A stretch of 64,000 nt of DNA, taken from contig NC_088345.1 in the NCBI RefSeq assembly GCF_036884655.1, positions 31,552,501-31,616,500 on the forward strand. The letters run 5' to 3'. This document shows, in pieces, positions 32,079-44,439 of the stretch; position 1 is the first letter of the stretch; each line of letters begins with the position of its first letter. A program made the position numbers and the translations under genes. The notes beneath the pieces were generated by a model. That model saw nothing but the letters and a program-made list of their open reading frames with translations. It ran no database searches and was not told the DNA's origin. Origin of the DNA: Musa acuminata AAA Group. Its lineage: Eukaryota; Streptophyta; Magnoliopsida; Zingiberales; Musaceae.

Positions 32079-33534
32079 GAAATCAATTGATGAGTTTACA
32101 ATCTAATCTGTATTTTGAGTGACATAGGACTAACTTTGATCAGAAAAGGTAAATCAATTAAATTAGGAGGAAATGGACATTAAGCTGAAGTGAAACATGT
32201 CAAGAGATTGGATGTCGAGATGGAGGATCGATCGACGTACCGATAGAAGGACTTTGTGCCATAAGTTCAGGCATTGGGCCGAAGGATCGGACATTATGCC
32301 AAGGAGATTGGATATTATGGAGGTCAACATGTTGATTGGGCAATGCGCCGAAGGAGAGGACGATGCACCGACCGATCAGACAAAGCATCGGATAAACTAA
32401 TAACATGTCGGACAACAAAGGATTCATACTTTATAATTATTTGTCTAGATTGAAGTAGTTTAGAGTCTAATTGAGTCGATTTTGGGGTTAACCATGTCAA
32501 CTCAATTAGAGGCTAATTGGACATGAGTTGGGGTTGTTTTGGGCCAAGTGGAAGGCCTATTTGGTCACCCATAAAAGGGCTAGGTGGTGGTACCACTAGA
32601 CTGGGCGGTGATACCACCCAAACACAGTCTCCCAAACTATGTTAGGTAGTGGTACCACTAGATTAGGCGATGGTACCACCCAAACATAATCTCCTAAATT
32701 GTTTCAGGTGGTGGTACTGCCCAGACATAATCTCCTAGACTATGTCAAGCGGTAGTGCCACCAGACTAGGTGGTGGTACTACCTACTGTCAGTGCTAGCG
32801 TCAGTGATGTATGCGGTGGTACCGCCAAAACTCGGGAAACCCAAGATAAGACCTTTTTTGGCTTCATTTTTGAAGTCATTTAGGATCTATAAATATACCA
32901 CCCTTTCCTGCTAAGAGAAGTACAAAATTGAGTAAAAAGTAGGGAAAGAATACTTGAGAAAAATTGAAAACTCTCTTAGGATTTAGTCTCTTCCTCCTAG
33001 AGTTAGAAGTTTTCTAAGGGAGAGACTAATGAGAAAGAGTTTGTGAAACTTCTAGAGTTATTATCAACCATCTAATTGAAAACTCCACTCTTTGATATCA
33101 GACTTATAGGTCTAGAAGTTCCAGATCTAGTACAACCAGTTATCGGGAATAGCAGTACTTCTCTTAGCAAACTTCTAAGTTTTCTAAGGTATAAAGGTTC
33201 TCTCTTGAGTTTGTGAAAAGGAGAAAGAGTTGTAAGAGGGTAGTTGATATTTGTCCTTTGAAAGAAGATTGGTAGTGGAAGCCAGTGGCCTCGAGTTAAG
33301 AGGAATCGGGAGTGGATGTAGGTCACGATGACCTAACCACCATAAATCTGGTTTGTATTTACTTTATACTTTTCATTCATATTGCAAAATGATTTACTTA
33401 TTCGCTATGCTTACCAACGTTTTCAAGTTAAACTCATCTTTCTGATATTGGCTTTATCGAATGAATTTTCAAACCGTCAAAGTTTTATGAAAGTACTAAT
33501 TCACCCCTCTCTTAGTGCTAAAATATTCCTAATA
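32079..33534 (+). repeat. S6 LTR, main part
   Basis: TATA box 32888-32895. Several GGTGGTACCAC words at 32580-32830. It contains a foreign patch at 33059-33156 not found in sibling LTRs. It ends with the C-rich hairpin. Confidence 0.85.
33059..33156. repeat. Patch of T3 LTR sequence inside the S6 LTR
   Basis: 33059-33074 copies 33733-33748 in direct orientation. 33082-33156 is the reverse complement of 33576-33650 with one mismatch in 75 bases. Both sources lie in the neighbouring T3 LTR, and the patch carries T3-specific variants. Confidence 0.9.
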
Positions 33535-34136
33535 GAATGATCCTCTATCAACACTCAATGGCCCTCATAAGATTGACTGCTATTCCCGATAACTGGTTGT
33601 ACTAGATCTAGAACTTCTAGACCTATAAGTCTGATATCAAAGAGTGGAGTACTCATATAGGACATCATTGGTATATTAAGTCTAAAGACTAGATACACCA
33701 CTAGGATGACAGAATCATTGCTGACAATGTGGTATTATCAACCATCTAGCATTTCATAAGTGGATCAATCAGTGAACTCATTCTCCAATAAGCACCTGCA
33801 CTATATCCCTAGTATCCCCACACAAGCAGCTATGATACCATCCTTCATCATATGGATGGGTATTTAGTACACAAGTCTGTCCGGTTATCTCGATATCCCT
33901 CTCAAGTAACCTATGACAGGAATTATTTAGAGTCTATGTTTAAAGGTGAATTGGTCTCATTATCGTGATCTTATCACGATCCAATGCCCATTGCATAGAT
34001 CCATGGACATCACAATATATATATATATATCAAGCAATATAAAGTGAGAAAATACCATAATAATAAGCAAAAAAGGTATGTACCATGTCACATGTGCTAT
34101 CACTCATGTGATTGGTTTGTAAGACACCTATGACTA
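33535..34136 (-). repeat. T3: partial LTR of the T2 copia family
   Basis: It aligns with the inner-to-end part of the T2 LTR (for example 48970-49584), including a short (AT)n at about 34014-34031 and the end CACCTATGACTAG. The outer part is missing. S6 appears to have inserted in it. Confidence 0.85.
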
Positions 34137-34598
34137 GTCGTCGCTTCAAGACAAGGTAACCCGAACTCGAGGTCGACAAGGATCCTTATGTGGAGCCTCC
34201 CTCAGATGTCGAAGTGCCTACTCCCATGGAGGTTCCATTTGATGATCGCCCGACGTCTCCTTCAACTCTGCCTCCTCTAGCCTAATGTACTTGGGTCCTG
34301 GTGACTCTCTTTTTTTGTTTTTGTTAGCTCTCGTTTTATGGCATCCGCTTTTATAACTCATTTTTTCTAGTTTAATAAAAACTTCTTCGAAATGTGTTGT
34401 TCATCTTTTGCATAATTTTTGAGTGGGGAATATTCGAGTCTTTTCATCTTCCTATTTCACGAGGCGGGAGCCCCTAAGTCTCAGCTATCATCGAAGTGTC
34501 CCTTGGGGAGTCAACAAGGGTTTGGCTCCGACTCTCCCACAGGCGAGGGGGGTTGAGCATTGGCCTAAAGGGATCAGGGGGCAACGTTGCCAAGGGTG
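34137..34598 (+). pseudogene. U: unclassified remnant, end of a reading frame
   Basis: One frame (about 34157-34285) reads LEVDKDPYVEPPSDVEVPTP then PMEVPFDDRPTSPSTLPPLA and stops at TAA, like the C-terminus of a gag-like or accessory protein. It is followed by a non-coding stretch with a T-run. GC-rich, coding-like base use as in 8590-9275, so the two may be parts of one old element or gene. Interrupted by S7 after 34598. Family unknown. Confidence 0.4.
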
Positions 34599-34603
34599 TG
34601 ATA
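34599..34603. repeat. Target-site duplication of S7, left copy
   Basis: TGATA, identical to 42388-42392. Confidence 0.9.
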
Positions 34604-35860
34604 TGTTATAATCGAGTTGGCACTAAGAGAGGGGGGTGAATTAGTGCAGTAGTAAAAACATCAATTTCAAAAAATATTCGTTCGTTGAAAACTGATCGAA
34701 AAGATATTAACTTGGAAGTGTAAGGGAGCATAGTGAAATTAATATGAAGGTAAAGCTATTTGCAGTAAAGGTAAATTGCTCAAAAGGAAATGCAAACCGA
34801 TTTTATAGTGGTTCACTCGTCGTAACCTACATCCACTCTCGATTCCTCTTTTGTCAAGGCAACCGGTGTTCACTAACGGTTTTCCTTCAATGGGCAAAGA
34901 CCAACTACCCTTTTATACCCCTCTTCTCATTTTCATAAGTTTGGGAGATAACCTTTTACAACCCTCTTTTACAAGATATCCCTCATACACCTCTCTGAGA
35001 ACTCTCTCTAAGCTTTAGGAGGAGGGAACTCAACTTTCTAATAGGATTTACAATAGGGTTTTGCTCAATCTTTCTTCCTACTCCATGCAAAAATAGCTGG
35101 GGTATTTATAGACCCCAAATGGCTTCAAAACTTGGAGCTAAAATTTAAATCCTTGAGTTTTCGAGGTTCGGGCGATACCACCACCTGTAGTCTGACACTA
35201 GGCGGTACCACCACCCAGTCTAGTGGTACTATCGCCTGGGAGACTATGTCTGGGCGATACCACTGCCTGATAGTCTTGGAGACTGAGTTTGGGTGGTACC
35301 ACCGTTTGATAGTCTCGAAGACTATGCCACGATGGTTCCATCTGTTGGGTCATTGTTTGGGCCTTTCACTTGGCCCAACACAGCCCAAACTTGGGGCCTA
35401 GTTGGCCATTAATTAAGTTGGTCTAATTACATTCTAAACTGACTCAATTAGACTCTAAACTAACTCAATCTAGACATAATCAATTATAAGCGAATCCTTT
35501 GTTGTCTGGCATGTCATTGGTTCTTCCGGCGCTTCGTCTAATCCTTCGGTGCATCGTCCTCTCCTTCGGCGTATTGCCTAATCAGTATGTTGTCTTCTCC
35601 CAACATCTGATCTCCTTGATGCAATGTCCGATCTTCTTAGCCCGATACCCAAATTCACTAACCAAAGCCTTCTGCCAACACATCAACTGATCCTCCGGCC
35701 CGACGTCTAATCTTTTGACATGTTTGCTCCTGCCCAACATCCGATTCCTCCGACTTTAATCGATTTATCTTTTTTGATCGAAACTAGTCTTGCGTCACTT
35801 AATTACATATTAGATAAATACTTATCAATTGGTTTTATCATCAAAATCTGAGATTCAACA
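34604..35860 (-). repeat. S7 3' LTR (1257 bp)
   Basis: Outer end TGTTATAATCGAG (GG to TA change), inner end GATTCAACA. TATA box (inverse) 35103-35110, GGCGGTACCACC palindromes 35170-35330, conserved core near 34800-34900. Confidence 0.92.
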
Positions 35861-37916
35861 ATCTCCCCCTTTTTGATGATGACAACTAATTGATGACGGA
35901 GTTTAAATAAACTCCCGGAGTTTAAACGAACTCCCCCTATTAGTATGCCATATTGATAGAACCTTGAATTCAAATTAAATTTAAGTCAAAACAATCATAT
36001 GATAATAAAATAATGCATAACATCATCATACTTCTCCCCCTTTGTCATCAACAAAAAGGAGAAGCACATCTTGCTAGTTTTTGAGATATGCAAGTTTTAC
36101 AACATACATGCGAGCAAATTTTTTCATTACTTTACAATATGCATAATCACCAAATCATCATTAGTTTGAAAGATGTGCAAGAATGTAAACTTTGCACTTT
36201 TGCTTCTTAAGATAGGCAAGCTAGCAATTTTTTGTGATAGCAAGTTCTTTATTCTCTTTTGAGAAGTGCAAGCTAGCAATTTTGCTTCTACTTAGGATGT
36301 GCAAGCTTGTAATTCTTGCTTCTCTTTTGAGTTGGGCAAGCTAGCAAGTTTTAGATATGCAAGCTAGTAAATTTTACATCATTTTAGAACATACAAGCTA
36401 GTTCTTTCCGAGATGTTCAAGAATTAGCAATCTTTGCTCCTCTTTTGAGATGAACAAGCTAGCATGTTTTTAAATTTTCTTGATGTGTGCAAGCTAGCAA
36501 ATTTAGTAAGTTTTACATAATTTTAGAACATACAAACTAGTAAATTTTACACATGAAAGTTGGCAAAGTTTTGCATCGAGATGAGCAAGCTTTTTGCTTC
36601 TCTTTATGATGTGCAAACTAGCAACTTTTCTCCCCCTTTGTCATTGTCAAAAAGAAGGGAAGAATACAATTTTGTAATTCTTTTTCCTTTACATCAATTT
36701 CTAAATCATGACAAAGATAAAGTAACAAAGATGAAAAATCAAGTCATGAATGTCAAAACAAATTTTCATCATAAATATTTCATCATTACATGCATCATTA
36801 TCATAAATTGAAGTATTACATGCATAATACCAAATCATCATTCATAATTACATCAATATTCCAATCATTATTTCAATCATCAAAAATGAAAGATCTAAGT
36901 CTAAAATTCGAGAAATCAAGATCATGATTCGAAAAATATATAAGAAGAATTTATCCATTTGGGAGCTCTAACATGTCTAAGTTTATCATTCAAGCTAGCA
37001 AATTTGGTTCTCTTGAGATGCTAGTCATTTTCTTTCTCCCTTTTGTTATTATAAACAAGAAAGAAAAAGGGAAGAACATAACGGTGTAAATGTTCAAGTC
37101 ATCATAAAAATACAAAGGTGTCATATGAAAATCATGACATGAAAGATATTAATATCAAATCATGAATGTCATAAGACATGATTTATTTCAAAAAATCTCT
37201 TCTTTTTATAAATGGCAAAAAGAAACATAGGAGATCAATTGATATAATATCTTGATTCATGCATAAGAAATCTCAAGTTATAAATCTCAAAAAATCAAGA
37301 TAAAACTCATTCAAATTCAAATTATCAAATCATCAAAATTACTTTCAAGAGATTCAAAATGACATAAACAACTTTATCAATCTCTTAATAAAAAATCGAT
37401 AAGATAGAGAAAAAGAAATTTTCAAGAAAAATGCTTTTCTCTTTTTAGTTGTTTCAATTCATGTGATTTATTTTATATAAGTATGCTCAAATTTTTATGC
37501 CAAATAAAAATAAGCATCAACATTTAAAATGAAAAAGAACTTTCATTATGGCAAAGATTGATAATCTATAAATCACAAAAATCATCACGCATAATTTCTA
37601 AAGATAAACTTATTAAGCATAACATTAAACCTCTCAGCATTTTCATTAAAACATCAAGTATGGTTTCATTGAACATAAGGCATCTTTAATCAAAATTGAA
37701 AAGTAATACGGAAATCAACATGATACATATTATTGCTTCTTAAACATAAGATTAATCTTACTAGGTGTACAAGCATCATTTTGTTGTATTTTCATAAAAC
37801 ATGCAATTATCATGATCATTTTTTCAAAATAGCTAGAAAAAGAAGCATGATATAATTTTTTATAATTTTTTTATTTTTTATTTTACTAACTAATTTAAAA
37901 TGACTCATGAAAAGCA
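35861..37916 (-). other. S7 interior: PPTs and degenerate repeats, no gene
   Basis: PPT 35861-35874 and three more tracts (36033-36043, 36630-36640, 37035-37045), each joined to TTGTCAT-like words. From 36060 to 36640 there are many copies of GCAAGCTAGCAA in degenerate units of roughly 30-50 bases. 36641-37916 is AT-rich with no supported gene; its gag-side end is decayed gag tail. Confidence 0.78.
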
Positions 37917-38863
37917 TCATGTAATTTTGAAATAAACTAAGGGTATTTTGATTACCTTGTCGTCGAAAGTTGTTAAGGCGTTGTTTGTCACTTGGCCTTT
38001 GTTGGTTTGTTCTTCATCTTCGTATGAGCTCGATTCGTCCCAAAGTACTTCCTTCTTCTTGCATTCATAGCAAGTGATTGTATTCTTTTTAAGTTTATTT
38101 TTATTCTTTAATTCTTGTTTTAAAATTTTTTTAAGCTTTATAGTCAAAAGTTTAAAGTCATCATCACTTTAGCTTTTGCTTGAGTGGTCTTCATTTGTTC
38201 TAAGTATCAAATCCTTCATATTCTTTGGAAGGTTGTCCTCAAGTTCATTATGTTCATTTCATATGTTATTAAAGATACAATAAGTTATTCGAGTGGAAAG
38301 TTATTTAAATCCTTGGCCTCTTGAATGATCATTACTTTAGGGTCGTAACTCTTTGGAAGAGATCTAAAGATTTTATTAACAAGTTTAAATTTTAAAAAAT
38401 ATTTGCCAAGAGCTTTTAAACTATTGATGACATCCGAAAAGTGGGTGTACATGCCAACAATAGTTTCGCTCGACTTCATTTGAAATAATTCAAAATCATG
38501 TAATTAAAGATTGACTTTAGACTCTTTAACTCTATTCGTGCCTTCGTGAGTGATTTCAAGTGTGTGCCAAATGTCAAAAGCAATTTCATAAGTAGAAACC
38601 AGATTGAATTCATTTTTGTCTAAGGTGCAAAATAAAGCATTCATAGCTCTAGCATTCAAAGAAAAAGTCTTCTTCTCCAAATCATTCTAATCGTTCATTA
38701 GAAGAGAAGACTTTTGAAAACTGTTTTTGATAATATTCCATAAATTAAGATTCAACGAAAGCAAGAAAACTCTCATCCGAGTTTTCCAATAAGTGTAGTC
38801 CGTCCCATTGAATATGGGAGGACGAATAATAGAAAAGCCCTCTTAAATACCAAAAAGAGCCAT
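37917..38863 (-). pseudogene. gag: S7 gag remnant
   Basis: It starts at ATG 38863 (MALFGI then a stop where S4 has FQEG). Pieces KSSETIVGMYTHFSDVINSL, KIFRSLPKSYDPKVMIIQEA and TITCYECKK are recognisable, with several stops and a knuckle cut after its second Cys. It ends VYFKIT then TGA (37917-37919), the same end as in S10 and S11. Confidence 0.87.
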
Positions 38864-38893
38864 TTCATTTAGGTGTTAAACCAAATGAGAAAG

Positions 38894-38911
38894 AATGTGG
38901 CTCTGATACCA
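38894..38911 (-). other. S7 primer-binding site
   Basis: Minus strand TGGTATCAGAGCCACATT. The first 14 bases match the initiator tRNA-Met complement exactly. Confidence 0.85.
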
Positions 38912-40564
38912 ACTGTTAGGATCGAGTTGGCACTAAGAGAGGGGGGTGAATTAGTGCAGCAGTAAAAACATCAATTTCAAAAAATATTCGCTTAGTGAAA
39001 ACCGATTAGAAAGATATTAACTTGAAAGTATAAAGGAGCATAGTGAAAGTAATAAGAAGGTAAGGCTATTTGCAGTAAAGATAAATTGCTCAAAAGGAAA
39101 TGCAAACTGATTTTATAATGGTTCGGTCATCGTGACCTACATCCACTCTCGATTCCTCTTCCATCGAGGCCACCGGCATCCACTAATGGCCTTCCTTCAA
39201 TGGGCGAAGACTAACTACCTTTTTACACTCCTCTTCTCCTTTTCACAGGTTTAGGAGACAACCTTTTACAACCCTCTTTTACAAGATATCCCTCACACAC
39301 CTCCCTTAGAACTCTCTCTTAACTTTAGGAGGAGGGAACTCAACTTTCTAATATGTTTTACAATAGAGTTTTGCTCAATCTTTCTTCCTACTCTATACAA
39401 GAATAGATGGGGTATTTATAGACCCCAAATGGCTTCAAAACATAGAGCCAAAATTCAAATCCTTGAGTTTTCGAGGTACGGGCGATACCACTGCTTATAG
39501 CCTGATACTGGGTGGTACCACTGCCTAGTCTAGCGGTACTACCACCTGGGAGACTGTCTTGGAGATACCTCCACCCATACTGGTGGCACCACCACTTGAC
39601 AGTTTTGGAGACTGAATCTGGGTGGTACCATCACCTGACATAGTCTCGAAGACTATGCCATGATGGTTCCACCTATTGGGTCACTGTTTAGGCCTTTTAC
39701 TTGGCCCAACACAACTCAAACTTGGGCCCAATTGGCCCCTAATTGAGTTGGTCTAATTATATTCTAAACTGACTCAATTATACTCTAAACTAACTCAATC
39801 TAGACATAATCGATTATAAGTGAATCCTTTATTGTCCAGCATGTTATTGGTTCTTTTGGCGCTTCGTCTGATCCTTCGGTGCATCGTCCCCTCCTTCGGC
39901 GTATTTCCCAATTAGCGTATTGTCTTCTCACAACATCCGATCTCCTTGGCATAATGTCCGATCTTCTTGGCCCGATAATCGAATTCATGGACCGAAGCCT
40001 TTTGCTGACACGTCGACCGATCCTTCGGCCCGACGTCCAATCTTCGAACTGTTGAATCTCGGATTTTGATGATGAAGTCAATTGTCATTTGTTATCTAAT
40101 CTATGTGTTGAGATAAGTGTGCAGGATTAACTACGATGAGAGTAAGACAAGCAGCAGGTGTTGCGCCGGAGTCAAGATCATGATCACGTTGGGAGTTCGA
40201 GAGTTCGACGGAAGTTCGGACGGTCATCGGAGGTTCAGCGAGAACAGATCCGAGAAGTCCAGAAGCTTGCCAAGCGAAGCTCGTCGGAACTCGCCAAGTG
40301 GATCGTCGCAAAGTCCAGGAGTATGCCGGATGTCCGCAGAAGGATCACCGAGGGTTTATCGGATGATCGACGGAAGTTCGCCGGAAACTCGCCGGAAGAA
40401 GCGATTGACGCATCGGAGCAAAGCTGCAGAAGTTGTCTTAGAGTTAATCGTAGTTAGCACGATGATTAAGCTTGAAAATGGGAGGTGATCCCATTAGCTT
40501 AATCTTGGGGCAATTGGGCCCCTGAAAAGATTCAAATTGGGCCGAATGGAGCGAACCATTCGGA

Positions 40565-41165
40565 CCCTGATTGCACCAGGCGGTGCAACCGCCTAGGCCA
40601 GGAGGTGCAACCGCCAGGGTTGCGAGGCTGGGCGGTGCAACCGCCCCAGCCAGGAGGTGCAACCGCTAGGGCTGCGAGGCTGGGTGGTGCAACCGCCCCA
40701 GCCAAGAGGTGCAACCGCCCAGAGCTCAGTCTTCGAGCTAGACTGGGCGGTGCAACCTCCTCTGTCAAGAGGTAGCACCGCCAGAGCTCAAGTTTCGAGC
40801 TCTGCCAGGCGGTGCAACCACCGAGCTCAGTCTTCGAGCTCTGGCAGAGAGGTGCATCAGCCTGAGCTCAGTCTCGAGCTCTGCCAGGTGATGCAACCAC
40901 CGAGCTCAGTCTTCGAGCTCTGGCAGAGAGGTGCATCAGCCTGAGCTCAGTTTCGAGCTCTGCCAGGTGATGCAACCACCGAGCTCAGACTTCGAGCTCT
41001 GCCAGGCGGTGCAACCACCGAGCTCAGTCTTCGAGCTCTGCCAGGCGGTGCAACCATCAAGCTCAGTCTTCGAGCTCTGGCAGAGAGGTGCAATCGCCTG
41101 AGCTCAGTCGTCGAGCTCTGCCAGGCGGTGCCACCTCTCCAGTCAAGAGGTGCAACCGCCTGATC
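40565..41165 (+). repeat. Palindrome array in S8
   Basis: GGCGGTGCAACCGCC words followed by GAGCTCAGTCTTCGAGCTCTG units, as in S1 but with a different number and order of units. Confidence 0.85.
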
Positions 41166-41229
41166 CCAGAATTCTGGGATTTGATCGATTTGATCGTTTT
41201 GAGCTCCAAATTTGAACTGGGTTGGGGCC

Positions 41230-41237
41230 TATAAATA
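41230..41237 (+). promoter_or_regulatory. S8 TATA box
   Basis: TATAAATA in the same context as S1. A solo LTR keeps this promoter and could drive read-through into 42242 onward. Confidence 0.7.
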
Positions 41238-41748
41238 CCCCACCCATTCAGCACTGAAAAGATACAGATCCACACCGAATTCTTGATCTTTTCAGTGATT
41301 CTAAGAGCTCAAATTTGTGTAAAGTCCTAAAGTTCTCCTCCTTCTGTTCTTCAAGTCTTGAGTTGTAAAGAGAGGAGAGAAAGGATCTGTAAAGGTTGTC
41401 TCCTGAGCCTGTCAAAAGGAGAGAAACTGTAAAAGGGCAGTTAGCCTTCGCCCATTGAAGGAAGGCAGCTAGTTGACGTCGGTGACCTCGTCGGAGGAGG
41501 AAGCCAAAAGTGGAGTAGGTCAAGACTGACCGAACCACTCTAAATCTCTGGTTTGCTTTTACCTTGAGCACTTTATCATTACTGCAAACCTCCTACATTG
41601 CTACTGCCCTCTGCGCCTTTACGAACGAGTTTCTAAGCTCTGATCTTTCAGAATCTGCATTCAAACGTAAATCGTGTTTTCGTACGATCTTCACACTCCA
41701 GTTTACGCTTACATTCGGATTCCATTTATAACTGCAAATTGCTTTCTA

Positions 41749-42118
41749 CGTAAAACGCTTTTCAAGGTTCAAAACTGCTTTTAGACGCAAAACTACATTT
41801 AGACGTAAAATTACGTTTAGATGTAAAACTGCGTTTAGACGCAAAACTGCGTTTAGACGTAAAACTGCGTTTAGACGTAAAACTGCGTTTAGACGCAAAA
41901 CTACGTTTAGACGCAAAACTGCGTTTAGACGCAAAACTGCGTTTAGACGTAAAACTGCGTTTTGACGTAAAACTGCATTTGAACGTAAAACTGCGTTTAG
42001 ACGTAAAACTGCGTTTAGACGCAAACTGTGCTTAGACGCAAACTGCGCTTAGACGCAAACTGTGTTTAGACGCAAACTGCGCTTAGACGCAAAACTGCGC
42101 TTAGACACAAACTGCACT
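41749..42118 (+). repeat. 18-bp minisatellite in S8
   Basis: Same unit as S1, about 19 units; unit order and number differ from S1. Confidence 0.9.
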
Positions 42119-42387
42119 GTGATTCTGCTTTTATATCGAAATCACTTTTTATCGGACGAACGCAGCTTTAGCTTTTAAATTGCTGTAAGATTTCCGCTGC
42201 ACTAATTCACCCCCCCCCTCTTAGTGCTCTCGATCCTAACACGAACATGTTTGCTTTGGCCCAACGTTCGATTCCTCCTACTTTAATCGATTTGTCTTTT
42301 CTAATCGAAGCTAGTCCTGCATCACTTAAATGCATATTAGATAAACACTTATCAATTGGTTTCATCATCAAAATCTAATATTCAACA

Positions 42388-42392
42388 TGATA
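42388..42392. repeat. Target-site duplication of S7, right copy
   Basis: TGATA, identical to 34599-34603. Confidence 0.9.
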
Positions 42393-42693
42393 GGGGTGTG
42401 AAGCCATAGATGCTTGGCCCCTTGACGTCGAGGTTGAGGAGTGCTTCTGACAAGAAAAGCAAGGGGCTTGCCTTCACCCTTTGAGAAAGGGAGGGGCCCT
42501 CCTTGCTTTGGATGTTCACTAGGAAGAGCAGCATAAGGGGGCCCTGCGACGTTCGTCCCTCCTTCTAATGCTAGAATGATGGTGTCATAAGTATCGTCGA
42601 TTGATGAGTCAGCCTAGTTGTTCTATTGCCGAAGGTGCAGGCTCATCCAGATTCATCTTCCTGGCTAATGTGGGAGACTTGATGAGGTGAGAC
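42393..42693. other. U: flank continuing 34137-34598
   Basis: Direct continuation of the pre-insertion sequence left of S7. GC-rich and coding-like in texture, but with no open frame or motif I recognise. Confidence 0.5.
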
Positions 42694-43732
42694 TGTTAGG
42701 AATGAGTCGGCATTAAGAGGGGGGGTGAATTAGTGCAGCGGTAAAAACGTCGATTTCATAAATCTTTCATACGTTGAAAACTAATTGGAAAGATATTAAC
42801 TTGGAAGCTTAAGGGAGTGTAGTGAAAGTAATAAGAATGCAGTTTACAGTTAAAGTAAATTGCTCAAAAGAAATGCAAACCAATTTTATAGTGGTTCAGT
42901 CATCGTGACCTACATCCACTCCCGATTCCTCTTCCGTCGAGGCCACCAACATCCACTAATGATCTTCCTTCAATAGGCGAAGATCAACCGCCCTTATAAC
43001 TCGATTCTCCTTTTAACAGGTTCAGGAGAGAACCTTTATAACCCCCTTCACTCCTCTCTTAAACAAGACTAACACTTTAGTTTTGAGAGGAGTTCACACA
43101 CAATTACAATAGCGTTTTCTTTTCTTTTTTGCTCTCAGTTGTGTGTAAGTTAACCAGAGATGAGAGGGGTATTTATATGCCTCAAGTGAATTTAAACTTG
43201 GAGCCTAAAAGTGTCTCATCCCGGGTTTCTTGGGTCCTAGCGGTACCACCGCCTGTGCTGGGTGGTACCACCGCTTGGAGCACTGACACTGGGTGATACC
43301 ACCACCCAGTCTAGCGGTACTACACCTGACACCCTGCCACTAGGCGGTACTACTGCCTAGACTAGTGGTACCACTGCCTGACAGTCTCTCGGAGACTGTG
43401 TCTGGGTGGTACTATCGCTCAGACTAGCGATACCACCGCTTGACATAGTCTTGAAGACTGTGCCATAACGGTGCCACCTATTGGGTTACTATTTGGGCCT
43501 TTTCACTTGGCCCAATATAGCCCATACTTGGGCCCAATTGGCCCTTAATCAAGTTGGCCCAATTCTAACCTAATTATGTGCTAACTACAAATTTTAAGAT
43601 ATTCACTAAGCTAAATAAGTCCGTAAGTCTAGGTTTCTTCCGGTGAGCTTCCAGCGAACTTTCGACGATCTCTCGACAATGTTCCAGTGGACTCTTGGCA
43701 AATTCCTGGACCGTATGATGATCTTCCATCAA
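42694..43732 (-). repeat. S9: truncated Sirevirus LTR
   Basis: Inverse LTR: TGTTAGGAATGAGTCGG at 42694, TATA box 43170-43177, palindromes 43240-43450. It breaks near 43732 into S10 interior. Same family as the S11 5' LTR but clearly diverged, so it may be the lost 3' LTR of S11. Confidence 0.82.
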
Positions 43733-44439
43733 GTATGATTTCAAAAAGTATGTTCAAGAGAAATCATTAAGACCAAATGCATGATACACTCATTTATTTT
43801 CAAAATATTCATCATGTTTATTTTCATAAGATTCACAAGATTGGTAAAATAAATTCATTAATCTCAACAGGATAGAAAATTCATTTCCATTTCATACAAT
43901 TGATTTCATGTGAGGGTATTCAAGTCTTTTATGAAAACATGTATCATCATTTAAAATCGAAACATAAGTTTTGTCATGAAACCGTCAAGACCAAACACAT
44001 CATGATATCACATCTATCATCAAAAGACTATTAAGAAATTCATACATATATGTACATGCACTATGTCATATTAATATGTCATGAGAATGTCATCTTAATT
44101 CATCATAAAAACGATTAGACCAAAAACATGTTAATCTAAAATGAGAGTTTCAAATCAACATTTACTTCAAAAACTCATGCATAACATAAAATCATCAAGA
44201 TACACATGCATAGATTAATCCTAAGCATTATCACATATCATATAATTATTATCCCTAATGTTGCATACATCATTCAACATTTCAAAACATAACATGCATG
44301 AAACCTTAGCAATATAATTTTCATGATCAATTTTTTAATTTTTCAATGATGCTAAAAGGAAAAAAACATGATATAATTTTTGAAAGATAATTTTTTATTT
44401 CCTATTCCTACTATCTAAATTAAGCACTCATGAAAAACT
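43733..44439 (-). other. S10 interior remnant
   Basis: AT-rich with repeated ATCATG words; no gene. Pol, PPT and 3' LTR are absent. Confidence 0.7.

Larger units (their letters stand above)
30767..33534 (+). mobile_element. S6: 3' remnant of a Sirevirus (PPT and LTR), split by S5
   Basis: 30767-30847 is the end of an interior: TGGCATATTGATGGGAG..., then a PPT (about 30834-30847). The LTR starts at 30848 (TATTGAATCTTGG), is interrupted after 29 bases by solo LTR S5, resumes at 32079 and ends CCTAATA at 33534. S4 inserted upstream of the PPT, so the rest of S6 is lost or displaced. Confidence 0.82.
40050..42241 (+). repeat. S8: solo LTR of the S1/S2 family (2192 bp)
   Basis: TGTTGAATCTCGG...GATCCTAACA with the perfect TSD CGAAC (40045-40049 and 42242-42246). 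Palindrome array 40565-41165, TATA box 41230-41237, minisatellite 41749-42118, C-run hairpin. Very like the S1 3' LTR, so a third copy of this family in the window. Confidence 0.95.
34604..42387 (-). mobile_element. S7: complete gag-only non-autonomous Sirevirus
   Basis: Minus-strand order: 5' LTR (42387-38914, carrying solo LTR S8), PBS, decayed gag (38863-37917), AT-rich repeat interior, PPT and 3' LTR (35860-34604). Perfect TSD TGATA. The interior is about 3 kb and has no pol domain. Confidence 0.93.
38914..42387 (-). repeat. S7 5' LTR, split by S8
   Basis: 38914-40049 and 42247-42387, about 1277 bp without S8 and its duplicated CGAAC. TATA box (inverse) 39413-39420, palindrome words 39480-39660. 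The end GATTCAACA at 42387 meets TGATA. Confidence 0.92.
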
